The notes beneath the pieces are model-generated. The model had not been told where the DNA came from, did not search any database, and saw only the letters and a list, made by a program, of their open reading frames with translations. This document shows, one piece after another, positions 7,326 to 16,476 of a stretch of 64,000 nucleotides of DNA (position 1 is its first letter; each line of letters begins with the position of its first letter). A program made the translations under genes and the position numbers. Source of the DNA: Arcicella sp034519515 (GTDB taxonomy: Bacteria; Bacteroidota; Bacteroidia; Cytophagales; Spirosomataceae); NCBI GenBank assembly GCA_034519515.1, contig JAXHOK010000029.1, positions 13,580-77,579 on the forward strand, in the 5' to 3' direction.

Positions 7326-8642
7326 TCACAATTTCCCCGCCTTCATTTTCCCCAATTCCTCCTCATATTTAAAAGTCAATCCTTTGCGAACTTTGGCTAA
7401 TTCCAAGGCTTTTTCTTGGGCAGCGATGGCTTCGGTTTTTATGCCCATTTTGTAAAGTAAATGTGCATAAGTGTTCCAATAATCAGGGTTTTCGTCTATT
7501 TCATTGGCTTTTTTTGCCCATAAAATTGCTTTTTGTAAGACCGTTTTATCGCTCACATTTCGATAAAATTCGTCCGCCAAACCGTCTAAATCAGAAGCAA
7601 AATTGATGCTTGCGTAACGGCTGTGGAGTTTTTTCATGGCATCAAATCTTACCTTTCCAATCTTTACGGAATCTTCTTTGCCCGTGCGATAAGGCAACAT
7701 AAACTCCTGGAAATGAGCCTGATTTTGCTTAGTTAGTTCTTCTTTCGTAATATTCATTAAATATTTATCCGCCAAATTTTGGGCTGTTTCCAAATATTTA
7801 ACCGTGTTGTTCATCGACTTATAAAACTCCATCCGATAACGCTCATTTTGTCGTCCTGCTTCCACGGGATTTAGTTTAAAATTAAATGTTGCTAATCGTT
7901 CTAATAAATCTAAGTCCTTCCTTTTCAAAGCATTACGAAAATATTCTGCCATCGTTATCGAGATATTATCCAACGTTGAAATACCAATTTTTTTAAAATA
8001 CGTTTGACTTTGTAGTAACTCAATCGCTTTACCATTGAGTGAGAAAGCGTTATTGGCAACTAATTTCAAGGTCTTTTCAGAAAGCTGTTCCGACACGGGA
8101 ATTGCCAAAAGATACTGTTCCACTAAATCCCGATTATCTAACATCATTGCCTTACGTTTGTCGATAAAATCTGCCAAGAAACTGGCATCTCTCTTGCCCG
8201 CCCGATACTGGCTTTCGTAATCTTCCAAACGCCCTTCTTTGTACTGATTCAAAGCATTATCTACCGATTTCATGAACTCACTCACGGGCATATACCCCGC
8301 ATCAGTAAGCAAAACGTTTTCGTTTTTATCCGCCCAAACCAAAAACGGATAGGCACTGACTTGAAAACGAGCCGCTAATTGAGGTCCTTCGCCTTTTTCT
8401 GCATCAATTTTGAAATTGATAAAATTGGCGTTCATTTTCTGGATAACCTCGGGTTTGGAATATACTTTTTGCTCCAACTGTTTGCAAGGTCCGCACCAAG
8501 TGGTAAAAAAATCCACGAAGATGGGTTTATTTTGAGCCTTCGATTTGGCAAGAGTTTCTTTCCAAGTGCCTTTCTCGAAATTAATTTCTTGGGCGTTGGT
8601 GAAGAATGGGAAGAAAAGGAAATATAGGAATCTTTTTTTCAT
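7326..8642 (-). CDS. Periplasmic thioredoxin-like protein with C-terminal TPR region
   Basis: The 438-residue protein begins at the ATG at 8642 with a signal peptide (MKKRFLYFLFFPFFTNAQ). A thioredoxin domain follows, with the redox motif WCGPC at residues 49-53 and a cis-Pro strand (SAYPFLVWAD). The C-terminal half is helical and ends in TPR-like segments (NPDYWNTYAHLLYKMG, TEAIAAQEKALELAK). It probably acts as a periplasmic disulfide reductase whose TPR region recruits a partner. The lipoprotein gene upstream ends 83 bases before this start, so an operon is possible. An upstream ATG at 8735 was rejected because it would bury the signal peptide. Confidence 0.85.
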   Translation of the reverse strand: MKKRFLYFLFFPFFTNAQEINFEKGTWKETLAKSKAQNKPIFVDFFTTWCGPCKQLEQKVYSKPEVIQKMNANFINFKIDAEKGEGPQLAARFQVSAYPFLVWADKNENVLLTDAGYMPVSEFMKSVDNALNQYKEGRLEDYESQYRAGKRDASFLADFIDKRKAMMLDNRDLVEQYLLAIPVSEQLSEKTLKLVANNAFSLNGKAIELLQSQTYFKKIGISTLDNISITMAEYFRNALKRKDLDLLERLATFNFKLNPVEAGRQNERYRMEFYKSMNNTVKYLETAQNLADKYLMNITKEELTKQNQAHFQEFMLPYRTGKEDSVKIGKVRFDAMKKLHSRYASINFASDLDGLADEFYRNVSDKTVLQKAILWAKKANEIDENPDYWNTYAHLLYKMGIKTEAIAAQEKALELAKVRKGLTFKYEEELGKMKAGKL

Positions 8643-8724
8643 AGTTGCATGGTGGTTTGCCTCGTGGTTGGTATCCCCACCAAACACAGGACAGAATAGC
8701 CGAAAGCTGACTGCCAAAAGCCAT

Positions 8725-9345
8725 CTACTTCTCACTCAATTTCATCAAATGCTTGGGGTCAGCTAACCTCACAACCTCTTTTTTTGAGAATTTTATCAAC
8801 CACAAACCCACAAAATCACCTTTTTTACGGAAAGCCAAGCTATCCAAATTATTAGATTTACCCAACGCCTCAATTTGTGTTCTTTTCAAGCCGTCCAATT
8901 CGTTTTTCAACATAATGGGTTCAGTATAAAAGAAAGATAATTCATCATCCGATTTTTGGATATTATCAATTTGGGGTAAACGCTTTTCTGAATTATATTG
9001 ATAAGCATCCAAAATCTCATTTACCTTTTTGCCAAAAGCTGGATTTTGCAATTTCAGAGGACTACCCAAAGAAATTTCAACACGATAAGTTTTTGATAAT
9101 GAATCAATCACGGCCCTTTTCGCAAGATTTTGAACAAAATTTCTGTTCAACGAATCCACAATTTTATGCCCCCATTCGTCCACTTGTGCCGTGAATTGGG
9201 CGGGCGTGATTCGCTTTACCTGTCGCTCTTTTAGTTCTTTAACCGCCGCTCGGGTATCAATTCTTTTCGTAAAATCACAAGCGGTGAACAGTGAACAACA
9301 GATAATAAAGAGCAAACAAAATTTTATGGATAATGTGGGTTTCAT
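8725..9345 (-). CDS. Lipoprotein of unknown function
   Basis: The 206-residue product starts at the ATG at 9345 (MKPTLSIKFCLLF) and has a type II signal peptide with lipobox LFTAC. The mature part is charged and mostly helical (RAAVKELKERQVKRITPAQF, then YNSEKRLPQIDNIQKSDDEL). It ends with a short beta region, VGLWLIKFSKKEVVRL. I do not recognise a family. It is read in the same direction as the thioredoxin-like gene and lies 83 bases from its start, so a shared envelope role is possible. Confidence 0.7.
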   Translation of the reverse strand: MKPTLSIKFCLLFIICCSLFTACDFTKRIDTRAAVKELKERQVKRITPAQFTAQVDEWGHKIVDSLNRNFVQNLAKRAVIDSLSKTYRVEISLGSPLKLQNPAFGKKVNEILDAYQYNSEKRLPQIDNIQKSDDELSFFYTEPIMLKNELDGLKRTQIEALGKSNNLDSLAFRKKGDFVGLWLIKFSKKEVVRLADPKHLMKLSEK

Positions 9346-9445
9346 ATTTTGTTGGTTTTTTTGCAAAGATAATCATTGTCGTACGGGAATCTTTCCTGTG
9401 AACGGGTATAAAAATGAAATTTTAAAGCGTTTATCATAAAATAAA

Positions 9446-9540
9446 TTAGACCACAGATTTTACAGATTTTACAGATTTAAACAGTTTCTTAATAAAAAAT
9501 CCGTGAAAATTTGTTTAATCTGTTCAATCTGTGGTCTAAT
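9446..9540. repeat. Inverted repeat of the ttagaccacagatt family
   Basis: Arms reading ttagaccacagatttta and their complement (aatctgtggtctaa) enclose a hairpin. A second member is at 24744-24851 and a fragment lies at 36740-36755. It sits downstream of kdgK and upstream of the lipoprotein gene. Confidence 0.85.
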
Positions 9541-9612
9541 TTTTCTTTTTCAAATGATTTAAACATCCAGAAAAAATACGGGAAAGATTCGGGCTGCGTA
9601 AGTCCGGCACGT

Positions 9613-10617
9613 TTATCGCTTCAACCGTCCGCTTACATCACCCGCCACCACGGCTTCAATTTCTTGGACACTCACAATATTAAAGTCTCCTTCAACTGTA
9701 TGTTTCAAAGCCGAGGCTGCTACGGCAAAATCAAGAGCTTTTTGAGTGTCTTGGTAGGTCAATTCTCCATAAATATAACCCGCCATAAAGGCATCGCCCC
9801 CTCCTATTCTATCCACAATATCGGGAATGTTAATTACTTCGGTTTCAATCATTTTCTCGCTATCCCAGCACCTGCCCATGAGCGTATTATGCGAAGCTGA
9901 GATTTGCCCTCGTTTGGTATTGATTACTTTTTTGACTCTTGGGAATTTTTCCATAATCTGTTTGCAGACTGACTTAAAACTTCCTTTTTCATCATTAGGA
10001 GTTATGCCAAACATATCGGCAGCATCACCTTTACTGCACACAATTACATCGCAACATTCCACTAATTCGGGCATAACTTCACTGGGCTTTTTGCCCCATT
10101 TCCATAGATTAGAACGATAGCCTACATCGGCTGAGACCTTGATTTTCAAGCGATTAGCCGTTCGTACAGCTTCTAAACAAGCCTGAGCGGCACTTTCAGA
10201 AATGGCAGGGCTGATTCCTGTAAAATGAAACCAATCAGTATTTTTTAAGATTTCTTCCCAATTGAAATCAGTAGTTTTAAGCGTTGCAAAAGAGGAATCT
10301 GCACGGTCATAAACCACCTTGCTGGGACGCATAGCTGCCCCTTTTTCTACAAAATAAATCCCGATTCTATCGCCCCCATAAACGATATGTTCTGTATTGA
10401 CTCCGTATTTTTTAAAAATAGCGGTTGCCGAACGCCCCAAATCATTGTCAGGAAAACGGGTGACGTGGCTGGCATTTAAGCCCAAAATAGCCAAAGATGA
10501 AGCAACATTGGCTTCGCCTCCACCAAAATTTATATCAAACTGAGTAGCTTGTGGAAATCGAGTAAAATTTGGCGTACTAAGTCGCATCATGACTTCGCCG
10601 AAGGTAATAACTTTCAT
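9613..10617 (-). CDS. kdgK: 2-keto-3-deoxygluconate kinase (PfkB family)
   Basis: The 334-residue protein starts at the ATG at 10617 (MKVITFGEVMMRLSTPNFTRF). It has the PfkB N-terminal GGGEANVASSLAILG motif and the C-terminal RIGGGDAFMAGYIYG motif with the catalytic Asp. FDINFGGGEAN is typical of 2-keto-3-deoxygluconate kinases. KDG kinase phosphorylates KDG to KDPG, the last step before aldol cleavage in hexuronate breakdown. uxaB lies only 10 bases upstream, so the two genes form an operon for galacturonate (pectin) use. Confidence 0.9.
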   Translation of the reverse strand: MKVITFGEVMMRLSTPNFTRFPQATQFDINFGGGEANVASSLAILGLNASHVTRFPDNDLGRSATAIFKKYGVNTEHIVYGGDRIGIYFVEKGAAMRPSKVVYDRADSSFATLKTTDFNWEEILKNTDWFHFTGISPAISESAAQACLEAVRTANRLKIKVSADVGYRSNLWKWGKKPSEVMPELVECCDVIVCSKGDAADMFGITPNDEKGSFKSVCKQIMEKFPRVKKVINTKRGQISASHNTLMGRCWDSEKMIETEVINIPDIVDRIGGGDAFMAGYIYGELTYQDTQKALDFAVAASALKHTVEGDFNIVSVQEIEAVVAGDVSGRLKR

Positions 10618-10627
10618 AATATTTTGT

Positions 10628-12085
10628 TTACAAATACTTCCGAACCGCATCCGCAAAGCCTTCCAATTGGGTTAAATCTTCGCCCCAAAGACTACGGTTG
10701 GCTAATACTTTTTCTAAATCAAAATTTTGCCATTGTTCGTAAAAATAAGGGGCAAAATTACAATTAATAGGATAATATGCTCCATTAGACTCTCCATAAT
10801 ACGTGCCGTTTACTTCCTTTTCAGCCTTCATAAACTGTAAATAAGCCGCAAAACCCATCGCAAAAAGTTCGGGAGCTTTTCCGAATTCTTTGTAATATTG
10901 AAGCAAAATTGGAATATTTCGCATCTTCATTTTGGTGGTGTATTGAACAGAAATATCCAACAATTTATGGTTCAAAAACGGATTACGGAAACGATCAAGT
11001 ACCATTCTGCCGAAGCGGTCTCGGGTTTTGGAATCAATTTTGTAAGGAATCGCCAAGGCAATTTCGCCCAACATTAAATTGGTAATTATTCTACTCAAAT
11101 ATCCATTCGCCATCACATCTTTTACCAATCTGAAACCCAATAAATACGACATTCCACACTGTAAAGAGTGGGTTCCGTTCAACATTCTGAGTTTCAATTC
11201 TCTGTAAATCTCAATATCTTTTTCAATAATTACCCCTGAATCCACTTGGGCAAATGACAATACTTTCCGCACGTGTTCATCACCTTGAATTGCCCACAAG
11301 CGATACACCTCCGAAAGCACCATCAAGTTGTCTTCATAAGCCAATTTTTTCTGTAAATCCTCAATCATTTCTTTCTCGGGTTTTCCAGGTACTATTCTGT
11401 CCACCAATGAGTTACAAAAATGATTGTGCTTATTTATCCACTCAATAAAATCTGGTTCAAGGGAATTTCTTTGGGCTTGTTCCAACACAATTCCCTTCAA
11501 AACATCGGCATTATTCACCAATAATTCGGTGGGAATAATCACCATTCCGCTCTCTGCCGAACCCTCAAAGTGCTTCCAACGCTCGTACAGAAATGCCAAT
11601 AGTTTTACGGGGAAAGACGAAGGAGGATTATTCGTAATTTTATCACCATCAATGAGTGCAATTCCGACTTCGGTAGTGTTGGAAACGACAATTTGCATCT
11701 CTGGATTTTTGGCACAATGCAAAATTTCCTGCCACTGTGAACGAGCCGAAAGCGTGCGTGAAATAGAGGCATTCAAAATATATTCCTCTACGGGCTGACC
11801 GTTTTCAATGCCTTTTACCAAGTGCGTGTATAGCCCGTCCTGCTCATTAAAATCATCGGCACCACCTTTATCCGTTGATTTTACCACGACCACTCGACCC
11901 TTGAAAATGCCTTTTTTGTTGGCTTTATCAATGAAATAATCGCAAAGTCCACGCAACAGAACGCCCGTGCCGAACTGTAAAACTTTTTCGGGGTGATTAA
12001 AAATTTCACTATTGGGCAAGTCCAAATGCTTGCTCAGATTCACAGAATTAGAAGCTAAATGTGATTTGTTGAGTTTAAAATTCAT
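10628..12085 (-). CDS. uxaB: Tagaturonate reductase (altronate oxidoreductase)
   Basis: The 485-residue protein belongs to the mannitol dehydrogenase family. It has the NAD-binding VLQFGTGVLLRGLCDYF segment and the C-terminal catalytic KLRMLNGTHSLQCG motif. Length and the VVSNTTEVGI strand fit tagaturonate reductase (UxaB), which reduces tagaturonate to altronate in the galacturonate pathway. kdgK follows after 10 bases. Altronate dehydratase and uronate isomerase are not in the window, so the pathway must be completed elsewhere. Confidence 0.9.
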   Translation of the reverse strand: MNFKLNKSHLASNSVNLSKHLDLPNSEIFNHPEKVLQFGTGVLLRGLCDYFIDKANKKGIFKGRVVVVKSTDKGGADDFNEQDGLYTHLVKGIENGQPVEEYILNASISRTLSARSQWQEILHCAKNPEMQIVVSNTTEVGIALIDGDKITNNPPSSFPVKLLAFLYERWKHFEGSAESGMVIIPTELLVNNADVLKGIVLEQAQRNSLEPDFIEWINKHNHFCNSLVDRIVPGKPEKEMIEDLQKKLAYEDNLMVLSEVYRLWAIQGDEHVRKVLSFAQVDSGVIIEKDIEIYRELKLRMLNGTHSLQCGMSYLLGFRLVKDVMANGYLSRIITNLMLGEIALAIPYKIDSKTRDRFGRMVLDRFRNPFLNHKLLDISVQYTTKMKMRNIPILLQYYKEFGKAPELFAMGFAAYLQFMKAEKEVNGTYYGESNGAYYPINCNFAPYFYEQWQNFDLEKVLANRSLWGEDLTQLEGFADAVRKYL

Positions 12086-12421
12086 TCGATATTATTTTTT
12101 CTGTTTATTTTTTGAAAGCAGTTTTAAGTAATTCATATACTCATAATTTAGTGAAAAATATGTATTGAATCAACATGAGTAGTTGTTCGTATCTCGATGC
12201 GACCGTCGCTCGGCTTGATGTTCTTGGGTTAGTGAGTTAATAGTTGGTTGATTTCTATAAAACGGAACGTCAATAAAATGCTACTATGGATTAAAATTAG
12301 TGAACCAATTAATTTAATAAAATATTTAGTCTATTATTTTTATAGATTAAATAGATTTATTATATTTGTAGAAGAATTAACCTCAAAATCATATTTCAAT
12401 GTACTTAATTATTCACACAAA
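12086..12421. promoter_or_regulatory. Divergent intergenic region uxaB / TauE-type gene
   Basis: This 336-base AT-rich region separates divergent genes. A tatatttg box at 12361-12368 fits the Bacteroidota -7 consensus (TAnnTTTG) and would give a leader of about 45 bases before the ATG at 12422. A weak -33 candidate (tttt) lies about 20 bases upstream. A fragment of the cgatgcgaccgtcgct repeat lies at 12192-12230. No operator is evident. Confidence 0.5.
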
Positions 12422-13330
12422 ATGACTTCCGAATTAGAAAAAACTCAAAGTATGACCACCTCCAATGCCCTCTATTCCTCTAAATGGCTTTGGTTTGGTA
12501 TTCCTGCATTTTTATTAATGGGCTTAGCAGGGGTTATCATTTATAACTATCACGCTGTTTTTTCAGTAGAAAAATTGATAGCGGGTATCAATCAAGATTT
12601 TTTTATTTACTTAGCTATCGGAGTTTTCGCACAATTAGTTGATGGCACATTAGGTATGGGATACGGAGCAACTTCTACCTCTTTCCTTTTGTCGGTTGGC
12701 GTTCCTCCCGCCATCAGCAGCACGGGCGTACACGTGGCGGAAATGTTTACTACGGGTGCATCGGCGGTTTCGCATTATAAATTCAAAAATATCAATAAAC
12801 GTTTGGTTACTTATTTATTAGTTCCAGGTGTAATTGGCTCTGTAATAGGGGCTTATCTCTTAGCGGATGTGATTGATGGCAATGTTATTAAACCTTTCAT
12901 TTCGGTGTATATGATTTTTTTAGCCGTCATGATTATTATTAAAGGCTTACGAAATAATAATGTCAAAAAGAAAACCAAAAATTTAGGAATTTTAGCCACT
13001 TTTGGTGGGTTTATGGATGCCATTGGTGGCGGAGGATGGGGACCCATCGTAACTTCAACACTCATTGGCAGAGGCAGAGACCCCCGTTACACCATAGGTT
13101 CGGTGAATGCTGCCGAGTTTGCCGTTTCGTTTGCGAGTGGTATTACGTTCTTGCTTTTTACAGGCATAAACGGCTGGCAGGTTATTGCAGGCTTGATAAT
13201 TGGGGGTGTAATTGCAGCACCTTTCGGAGCATTTTTTGTCAATAAAATCAAAAGAAGACCCATGACAATTGTGGTCGGAATTATGATTATCTTTTTGAGT
13301 GGAAGGACTTTGTGGAAATTATTTTTGTAG
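12422..13330 (+). CDS. TauE/SafE-family sulfite/sulfonate exporter
   Basis: The 302-residue protein has about eight hydrophobic segments and the two TauE/SafE half-repeat motifs: AQLVDGTLGMGYGATSTSFLL with SSTGVHVAEMF, and GFMDAIGGGGWGPIVTSTLI with GSVNAAEFAVSFASG. TauE/SafE proteins move sulfite, sulfonates or related anions across the inner membrane. The ATG at 12422 (MTSELEKTQ) is preferred; upstream in-frame ATGs back to 12248 would add a poorly conserved AT-rich extension. Its last 12 bases overlap the 3' end of the convergent histidine-kinase gene. Confidence 0.85.
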   Translation: MTSELEKTQSMTTSNALYSSKWLWFGIPAFLLMGLAGVIIYNYHAVFSVEKLIAGINQDFFIYLAIGVFAQLVDGTLGMGYGATSTSFLLSVGVPPAISSTGVHVAEMFTTGASAVSHYKFKNINKRLVTYLLVPGVIGSVIGAYLLADVIDGNVIKPFISVYMIFLAVMIIIKGLRNNNVKKKTKNLGILATFGGFMDAIGGGGWGPIVTSTLIGRGRDPRYTIGSVNAAEFAVSFASGITFLLFTGINGWQVIAGLIIGGVIAAPFGAFFVNKIKRRPMTIVVGIMIIFLSGRTLWKLFL

Positions 13331-14356
13331 AAACTTTTCCAATTTAAACGAAAAAGTTGTCCCTTTTTCCAGTTTAGAAACCACCGAAATCTTGGTGCGG
13401 TGTCCTTGCAAAATGTGTTTCACAATTGCTAAACCCAAACCCGAAGAGCCGTCCGAACGACTACGGGCTTTATCGACCCGATAAAAACGTTCAAAGATTC
13501 TATTCAAATGTTCGGGAGCAATGCCCTGTCCGTCGTCTCGGATGGAAGTTTTCCAAGTGTCTTTTTCTTCTTCAAAAATTACCCAAATATTGCCATTTTC
13601 ATTGCCATATTTCACCGCATTTTCTACTAAATTTGTTATCACTTGACCGATTCTTTGCCCATCCGCCCGAACTAAAATATTGCCTTGCGGGGCTTTCACG
13701 TGCATTTTTACGTTACGAAGGGATGCTTTATTTTCTAATTGTTCAAAAATTTCTTTGGTAATATTCCGCAAATCTATTCGCTCTTGGTGCATCTTAATAT
13801 CACCCGTTTCCATTTGTGAAAGAGTTAATAAATCCTTTACCAAAATATCCAAACCGTCCAGACTTTTGGCGGCTTTACTAAGGAATTTTTCTCTGACGTT
13901 TTCATCATCCATTGCTCCGTCCAAAAGCGTATGCACAAAACCCTGAGCCGAGAAGATTGGCGTTTTTAACTCGTGCGAAACATTGGCCAAAAACTCTCTT
14001 CGGTATTTTTCCAAACGTTTCAGTTCTGTAACTTCCTGTTCTTTTTTTGAAACATACACAAAAAGCTCGTCATTGAGTTTTTTCAATGGATTTTGGTCCT
14101 TCTGTAATTTTTTTCTGGAAACCCCAAAATCCTTCATTTTCAAGCGATTAATAGAATCATACATTTTATTGATTTCTTGAAAAACTAAATAATCCAACAC
14201 AAAATAAATCAACAAGCCCGCAATTGTCAGCGAAGCTATAAAACTGATAAACAGGACATTACCATTCGTTTCGGGAACAAACGAAAGGAAGGAAGTCGTA
14301 AAAATGGCAATGACAACTGCCAACAAAAAAGCTAATAACTTGGGGTTCAAGAGCAT
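13319..14356 (-). CDS. Membrane sensor histidine kinase, PhoR-like, without adjacent response regulator
   Basis: The 345-residue protein has two N-terminal transmembrane helices (about residues 5-26 and 34-60) with almost no periplasmic loop. A HAMP-like linker follows, then a HisKA domain with H128 in FLANVSHELKTP. The HATPase domain carries NLVENAVKYG, DDGQGIAPEHLNRIFERF and GSSGLGLAIVKHI. It resembles PhoR/ResE-type kinases. No response-regulator gene lies beside it, which is unusual for this class, so its partner must be encoded elsewhere. It overlaps the TauE-type gene by 12 bases tail to tail. Confidence 0.9.
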   Translation of the reverse strand: MLLNPKLLAFLLAVVIAIFTTSFLSFVPETNGNVLFISFIASLTIAGLLIYFVLDYLVFQEINKMYDSINRLKMKDFGVSRKKLQKDQNPLKKLNDELFVYVSKKEQEVTELKRLEKYRREFLANVSHELKTPIFSAQGFVHTLLDGAMDDENVREKFLSKAAKSLDGLDILVKDLLTLSQMETGDIKMHQERIDLRNITKEIFEQLENKASLRNVKMHVKAPQGNILVRADGQRIGQVITNLVENAVKYGNENGNIWVIFEEEKDTWKTSIRDDGQGIAPEHLNRIFERFYRVDKARSRSDGSSGLGLAIVKHILQGHRTKISVVSKLEKGTTFSFKLEKFLQK

Positions 14357-14424
14357 TGTGTTTCAATGATAGAATGAGCGAATGATAGAATGAATGAGTA
14401 ATATATATTACCTCTTTCGACCAT

Positions 14425-14496
14425 AAAATACAAATTTACGATTCTTCATTCCATCTATCAGTTTTCCCAAATTATTCTTTCGTAAATTTGTATTTT
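14425..14496. promoter_or_regulatory. 17-bp perfect inverted repeat forming matched divergent promoters
   Basis: aaaatacaaatttacga at 14425-14441 and its exact complement at 14480-14496 each contain taaatttg, a good -7 box, pointing away from each other. One would serve the histidine kinase (minus), the other purB (plus). Confidence 0.6.
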
Positions 14497-14612
14497 CGTT
14501 TGAAAACTTGAAATCGAATAAGTAGGCTGTGATAGAATAATATCTGGAACTTACTATTATTCTATCAGGTTACGCACCCCGTTCATCATTCACTCATTCA
14601 CTCATTGAATAT

Positions 14613-15959
14613 ATGCAATTAAATCAATTAACCGCAATTTCGCCAGTTGATGGGCGTTACCGCAAGCAAGTAGAAAGCCTTGCTCCTTATTTTTCAGAAT
14701 TTGGATTAATCAAATATCGGGTTCAAATAGAAATCGAATATTTTATCACGCTTTGTGAAATCCCTTTACCTCAATTACAAAATATTAATAATTCCCTATT
14801 TCCCTCATTAAGAGATATTTATCTTAATTTTTCAGAAAACGATGCCCTCTGGATTAAGGAAAAAGAACGTGAAACCAATCACGATGTTAAGGCGGTTGAA
14901 TATTTTATCAAATATAAATTAGAGAAGTTTGGTATTGAGGAATATTTGGAATTTATACACTTCGGACTGACCTCGCAAGACGTAAATAATACCGCCATTC
15001 CGTTGTCATTAATGGAAGCAATGAACCATATTTTAATTCCAAAAATCAATGAAATCATCGCTAAGTTAGAAGAACTATCTATTGAGTGGAAAGATATTCC
15101 GCTACTCGCTCACACACACGGGCAACCCGCCTCACCCACTCGTTTGGGCAAAGAATTTAAGGTTTTTGTGGAAAGAATGGAACGCCAAATGGATTTATTG
15201 ATGACTGTTCCGTACTCAGCCAAATTTGGTGGTGCAACTGGTAATTTTAATGCCCATAATGTTGCATATCCAGAAATTTCGTGGGTTGATTTTGGCAATA
15301 ATTTCGTAAAATCGTTGGGATTAGTTCGTAGTAAATATACCACTCAAATTGAGCATTACGACAATATGGCGGCTTTAATGGATAACCTTAAACGCTTGAA
15401 TAACATCGTTTTAGACCTCGACCGTGATATTTGGACGTATGTTTCGATGGGGTATTTCAAACAAAAAATCAAAGCGGGCGAAGTAGGTTCATCAGCCATG
15501 CCACACAAAGTGAATCCGATTGATTTTGAAAATTCGGAAGGTAACGTAGGCATTGCTAATGCTTTGTATGAATTTTTGGCGGCAAAGTTACCCGTTTCGA
15601 GATTACAACGAGATTTGACGGATTCAACCGTTTTGCGAAATTTGGGCGTTCCGATTGCTCACCAAGTGATTGCTTTGTCGGCATTGTTGCGAGGTTTGAA
15701 TAAATTGGAACTCAATCAAGATGCCATCAATGCTGATTTGGAAGACAATTGGGCGGTAGTTTCGGAGGCAATTCAAACCATTCTGAGACGTGAAGGCTAC
15801 CCACAACCCTACGAAGCCTTGAAAGCCTTGACTCGTAAAAACGATAAAATCACGGAGAAAACCATTGCTGAATTCATTGATAATCTGGACGTTAGCGATA
15901 AAATTAAGTATGAATTGAAACGAATAACACCTTTCAATTATTTAGGAGTTTTCGAGTAG
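14613..15959 (+). CDS. purB: Adenylosuccinate lyase
   Basis: The 448-residue protein begins MQLNQLTAISPVDGRYRKQV. It contains the lyase-family signature GSSAMPHKVNPIDFENSEG and the HGQPASPTRLGKE segment with the catalytic His. PurB cleaves SAICAR to AICAR and adenylosuccinate to AMP, releasing fumarate in both steps of purine synthesis. SPVDGRY and the PIDFENSEGN variant place it in the E. coli-type PurB subgroup. The start is fixed by the conserved N-terminus. It is a single-gene unit followed by a long inverted repeat. Confidence 0.96.
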   Translation: MQLNQLTAISPVDGRYRKQVESLAPYFSEFGLIKYRVQIEIEYFITLCEIPLPQLQNINNSLFPSLRDIYLNFSENDALWIKEKERETNHDVKAVEYFIKYKLEKFGIEEYLEFIHFGLTSQDVNNTAIPLSLMEAMNHILIPKINEIIAKLEELSIEWKDIPLLAHTHGQPASPTRLGKEFKVFVERMERQMDLLMTVPYSAKFGGATGNFNAHNVAYPEISWVDFGNNFVKSLGLVRSKYTTQIEHYDNMAALMDNLKRLNNIVLDLDRDIWTYVSMGYFKQKIKAGEVGSSAMPHKVNPIDFENSEGNVGIANALYEFLAAKLPVSRLQRDLTDSTVLRNLGVPIAHQVIALSALLRGLNKLELNQDAINADLEDNWAVVSEAIQTILRREGYPQPYEALKALTRKNDKITEKTIAEFIDNLDVSDKIKYELKRITPFNYLGVFE

Positions 15960-15966
15960 AATTTAT

Positions 15967-16166
15967 GGCACGCAGATGAACGCAGATGCTACGCAACGCA
16001 GATTTAAGAGGATTTTTTTATAAGCGGAACAGCTTTTATTGGTAAATACTGCATCTGTATAAGTAGGTAAGTTTTCTAAATTTTAATTTTAGAAAAAGTG
16101 AAAGTTATACAAATAAAAAATCCTTTTAAAATCTGCGTTGCGAAGCATCTGCGTCATCAGCGTGCT
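15967..16166. repeat. Long inverted repeat of the cacgcagat family, second copy
   Basis: Arms near 15967-16020 and 16117-16166 (ggcacgcagatgaacgcag; complement ends catcagcgtgct) pair imperfectly around an AT-rich centre. It is related to 1309-1469. It separates purB from the trp leader promoter. Confidence 0.8.
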
Positions 16167-16185
16167 AATAATCCGAACCAAAGTT

Positions 16186-16215
16186 TTTGTTTTTAAATTT
16201 TAAATACTAAGTTTG
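16186..16215 (+). promoter_or_regulatory. Promoter of the trp leader
   Basis: A tttg at 16186-16189 and taagtttg at 16208-16215 are separated by 18 bases. This is close to the Bacteroidota consensus TTTG-N19-TAnnTTTG. Transcription would start some 10 bases before the leader-peptide ATG at 16234. Confidence 0.75.
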
Positions 16216-16233
16216 TAACATAAAAACGAAGCA

Positions 16234-16290
16234 ATGACAACAAATTTCAAAAATACAGCATGGTGGTGGCAATTGGCAAACGTCGGTTGA
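16234..16290 (+). CDS. trp attenuator leader peptide with three consecutive Trp codons
   Basis: An 18-codon frame reads MTTNFKNTAWWWQLANVG, with tggtggtgg at 16261-16269. It follows a consensus-like promoter and precedes an intrinsic terminator, tRNA-Trp and trpE. This is the architecture of transcription attenuation: ribosomes that stall at the Trp codons when charged tRNA-Trp is scarce change the folding of the RNA downstream. The stop codon (16288-16290) lies inside the antiterminator 5' strand, so a ribosome that finishes the peptide would mask it. The peptide itself probably has no other role. Confidence 0.92.
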   Translation: MTTNFKNTAWWWQLANVG

Positions 16291-16368
16291 ACAGTCCCAT
16301 TTTGTGTTTTCGTTAAAAAGATATATTCTTACGAAAAGGCTTACTGTTCAAAACAGTAAGCCTTTTTT
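16287..16368 (+). promoter_or_regulatory. trp attenuator: competing antiterminator and terminator
   Basis: Terminator: stem aaaaggcttactgtt (16334-16348) with its complement (16352-16366), a 3-base loop and a following T tract. Antiterminator: ttgaacagt at 16287-16295 is perfectly complementary to actgttcaa at 16343-16351, which covers the top of the terminator 5' strand and its loop. The two structures are mutually exclusive. A ribosome stalled at the Trp codons leaves 16287-16295 free, so antitermination is expected; a ribosome at the stop codon covers it and termination follows. Confidence 0.9.
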
Positions 16369-16377
16369 GTTTACGTC

Positions 16378-16456
16378 CCTTCCCGAAAGTTCTTTTTACT
16401 TTCGGGAAGTTGAATTATTAATAACTTCTCGAAAGTAGAAAAAACTTTCGAGAAGT
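16378..16456. repeat. Double-hairpin repeat (cttcccgaaagt family) inserted before tRNA-Trp
   Basis: Two successive hairpins with arms cttcccgaaagt / actttcgggaag and a variant cttctcgaaagt pair. The same double structure is at 42120-42198 and half of it at 21300-21343. It is flanked by near-identical direct repeats of 19-20 bases (16359-16377 and 16462-16481: agccttttttgtttacgtc), as if inserted between the attenuator T tract and the tRNA 5' end. Confidence 0.8.
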
Positions 16457-16476
16457 GACGTAGCCTTTTTTTATTT

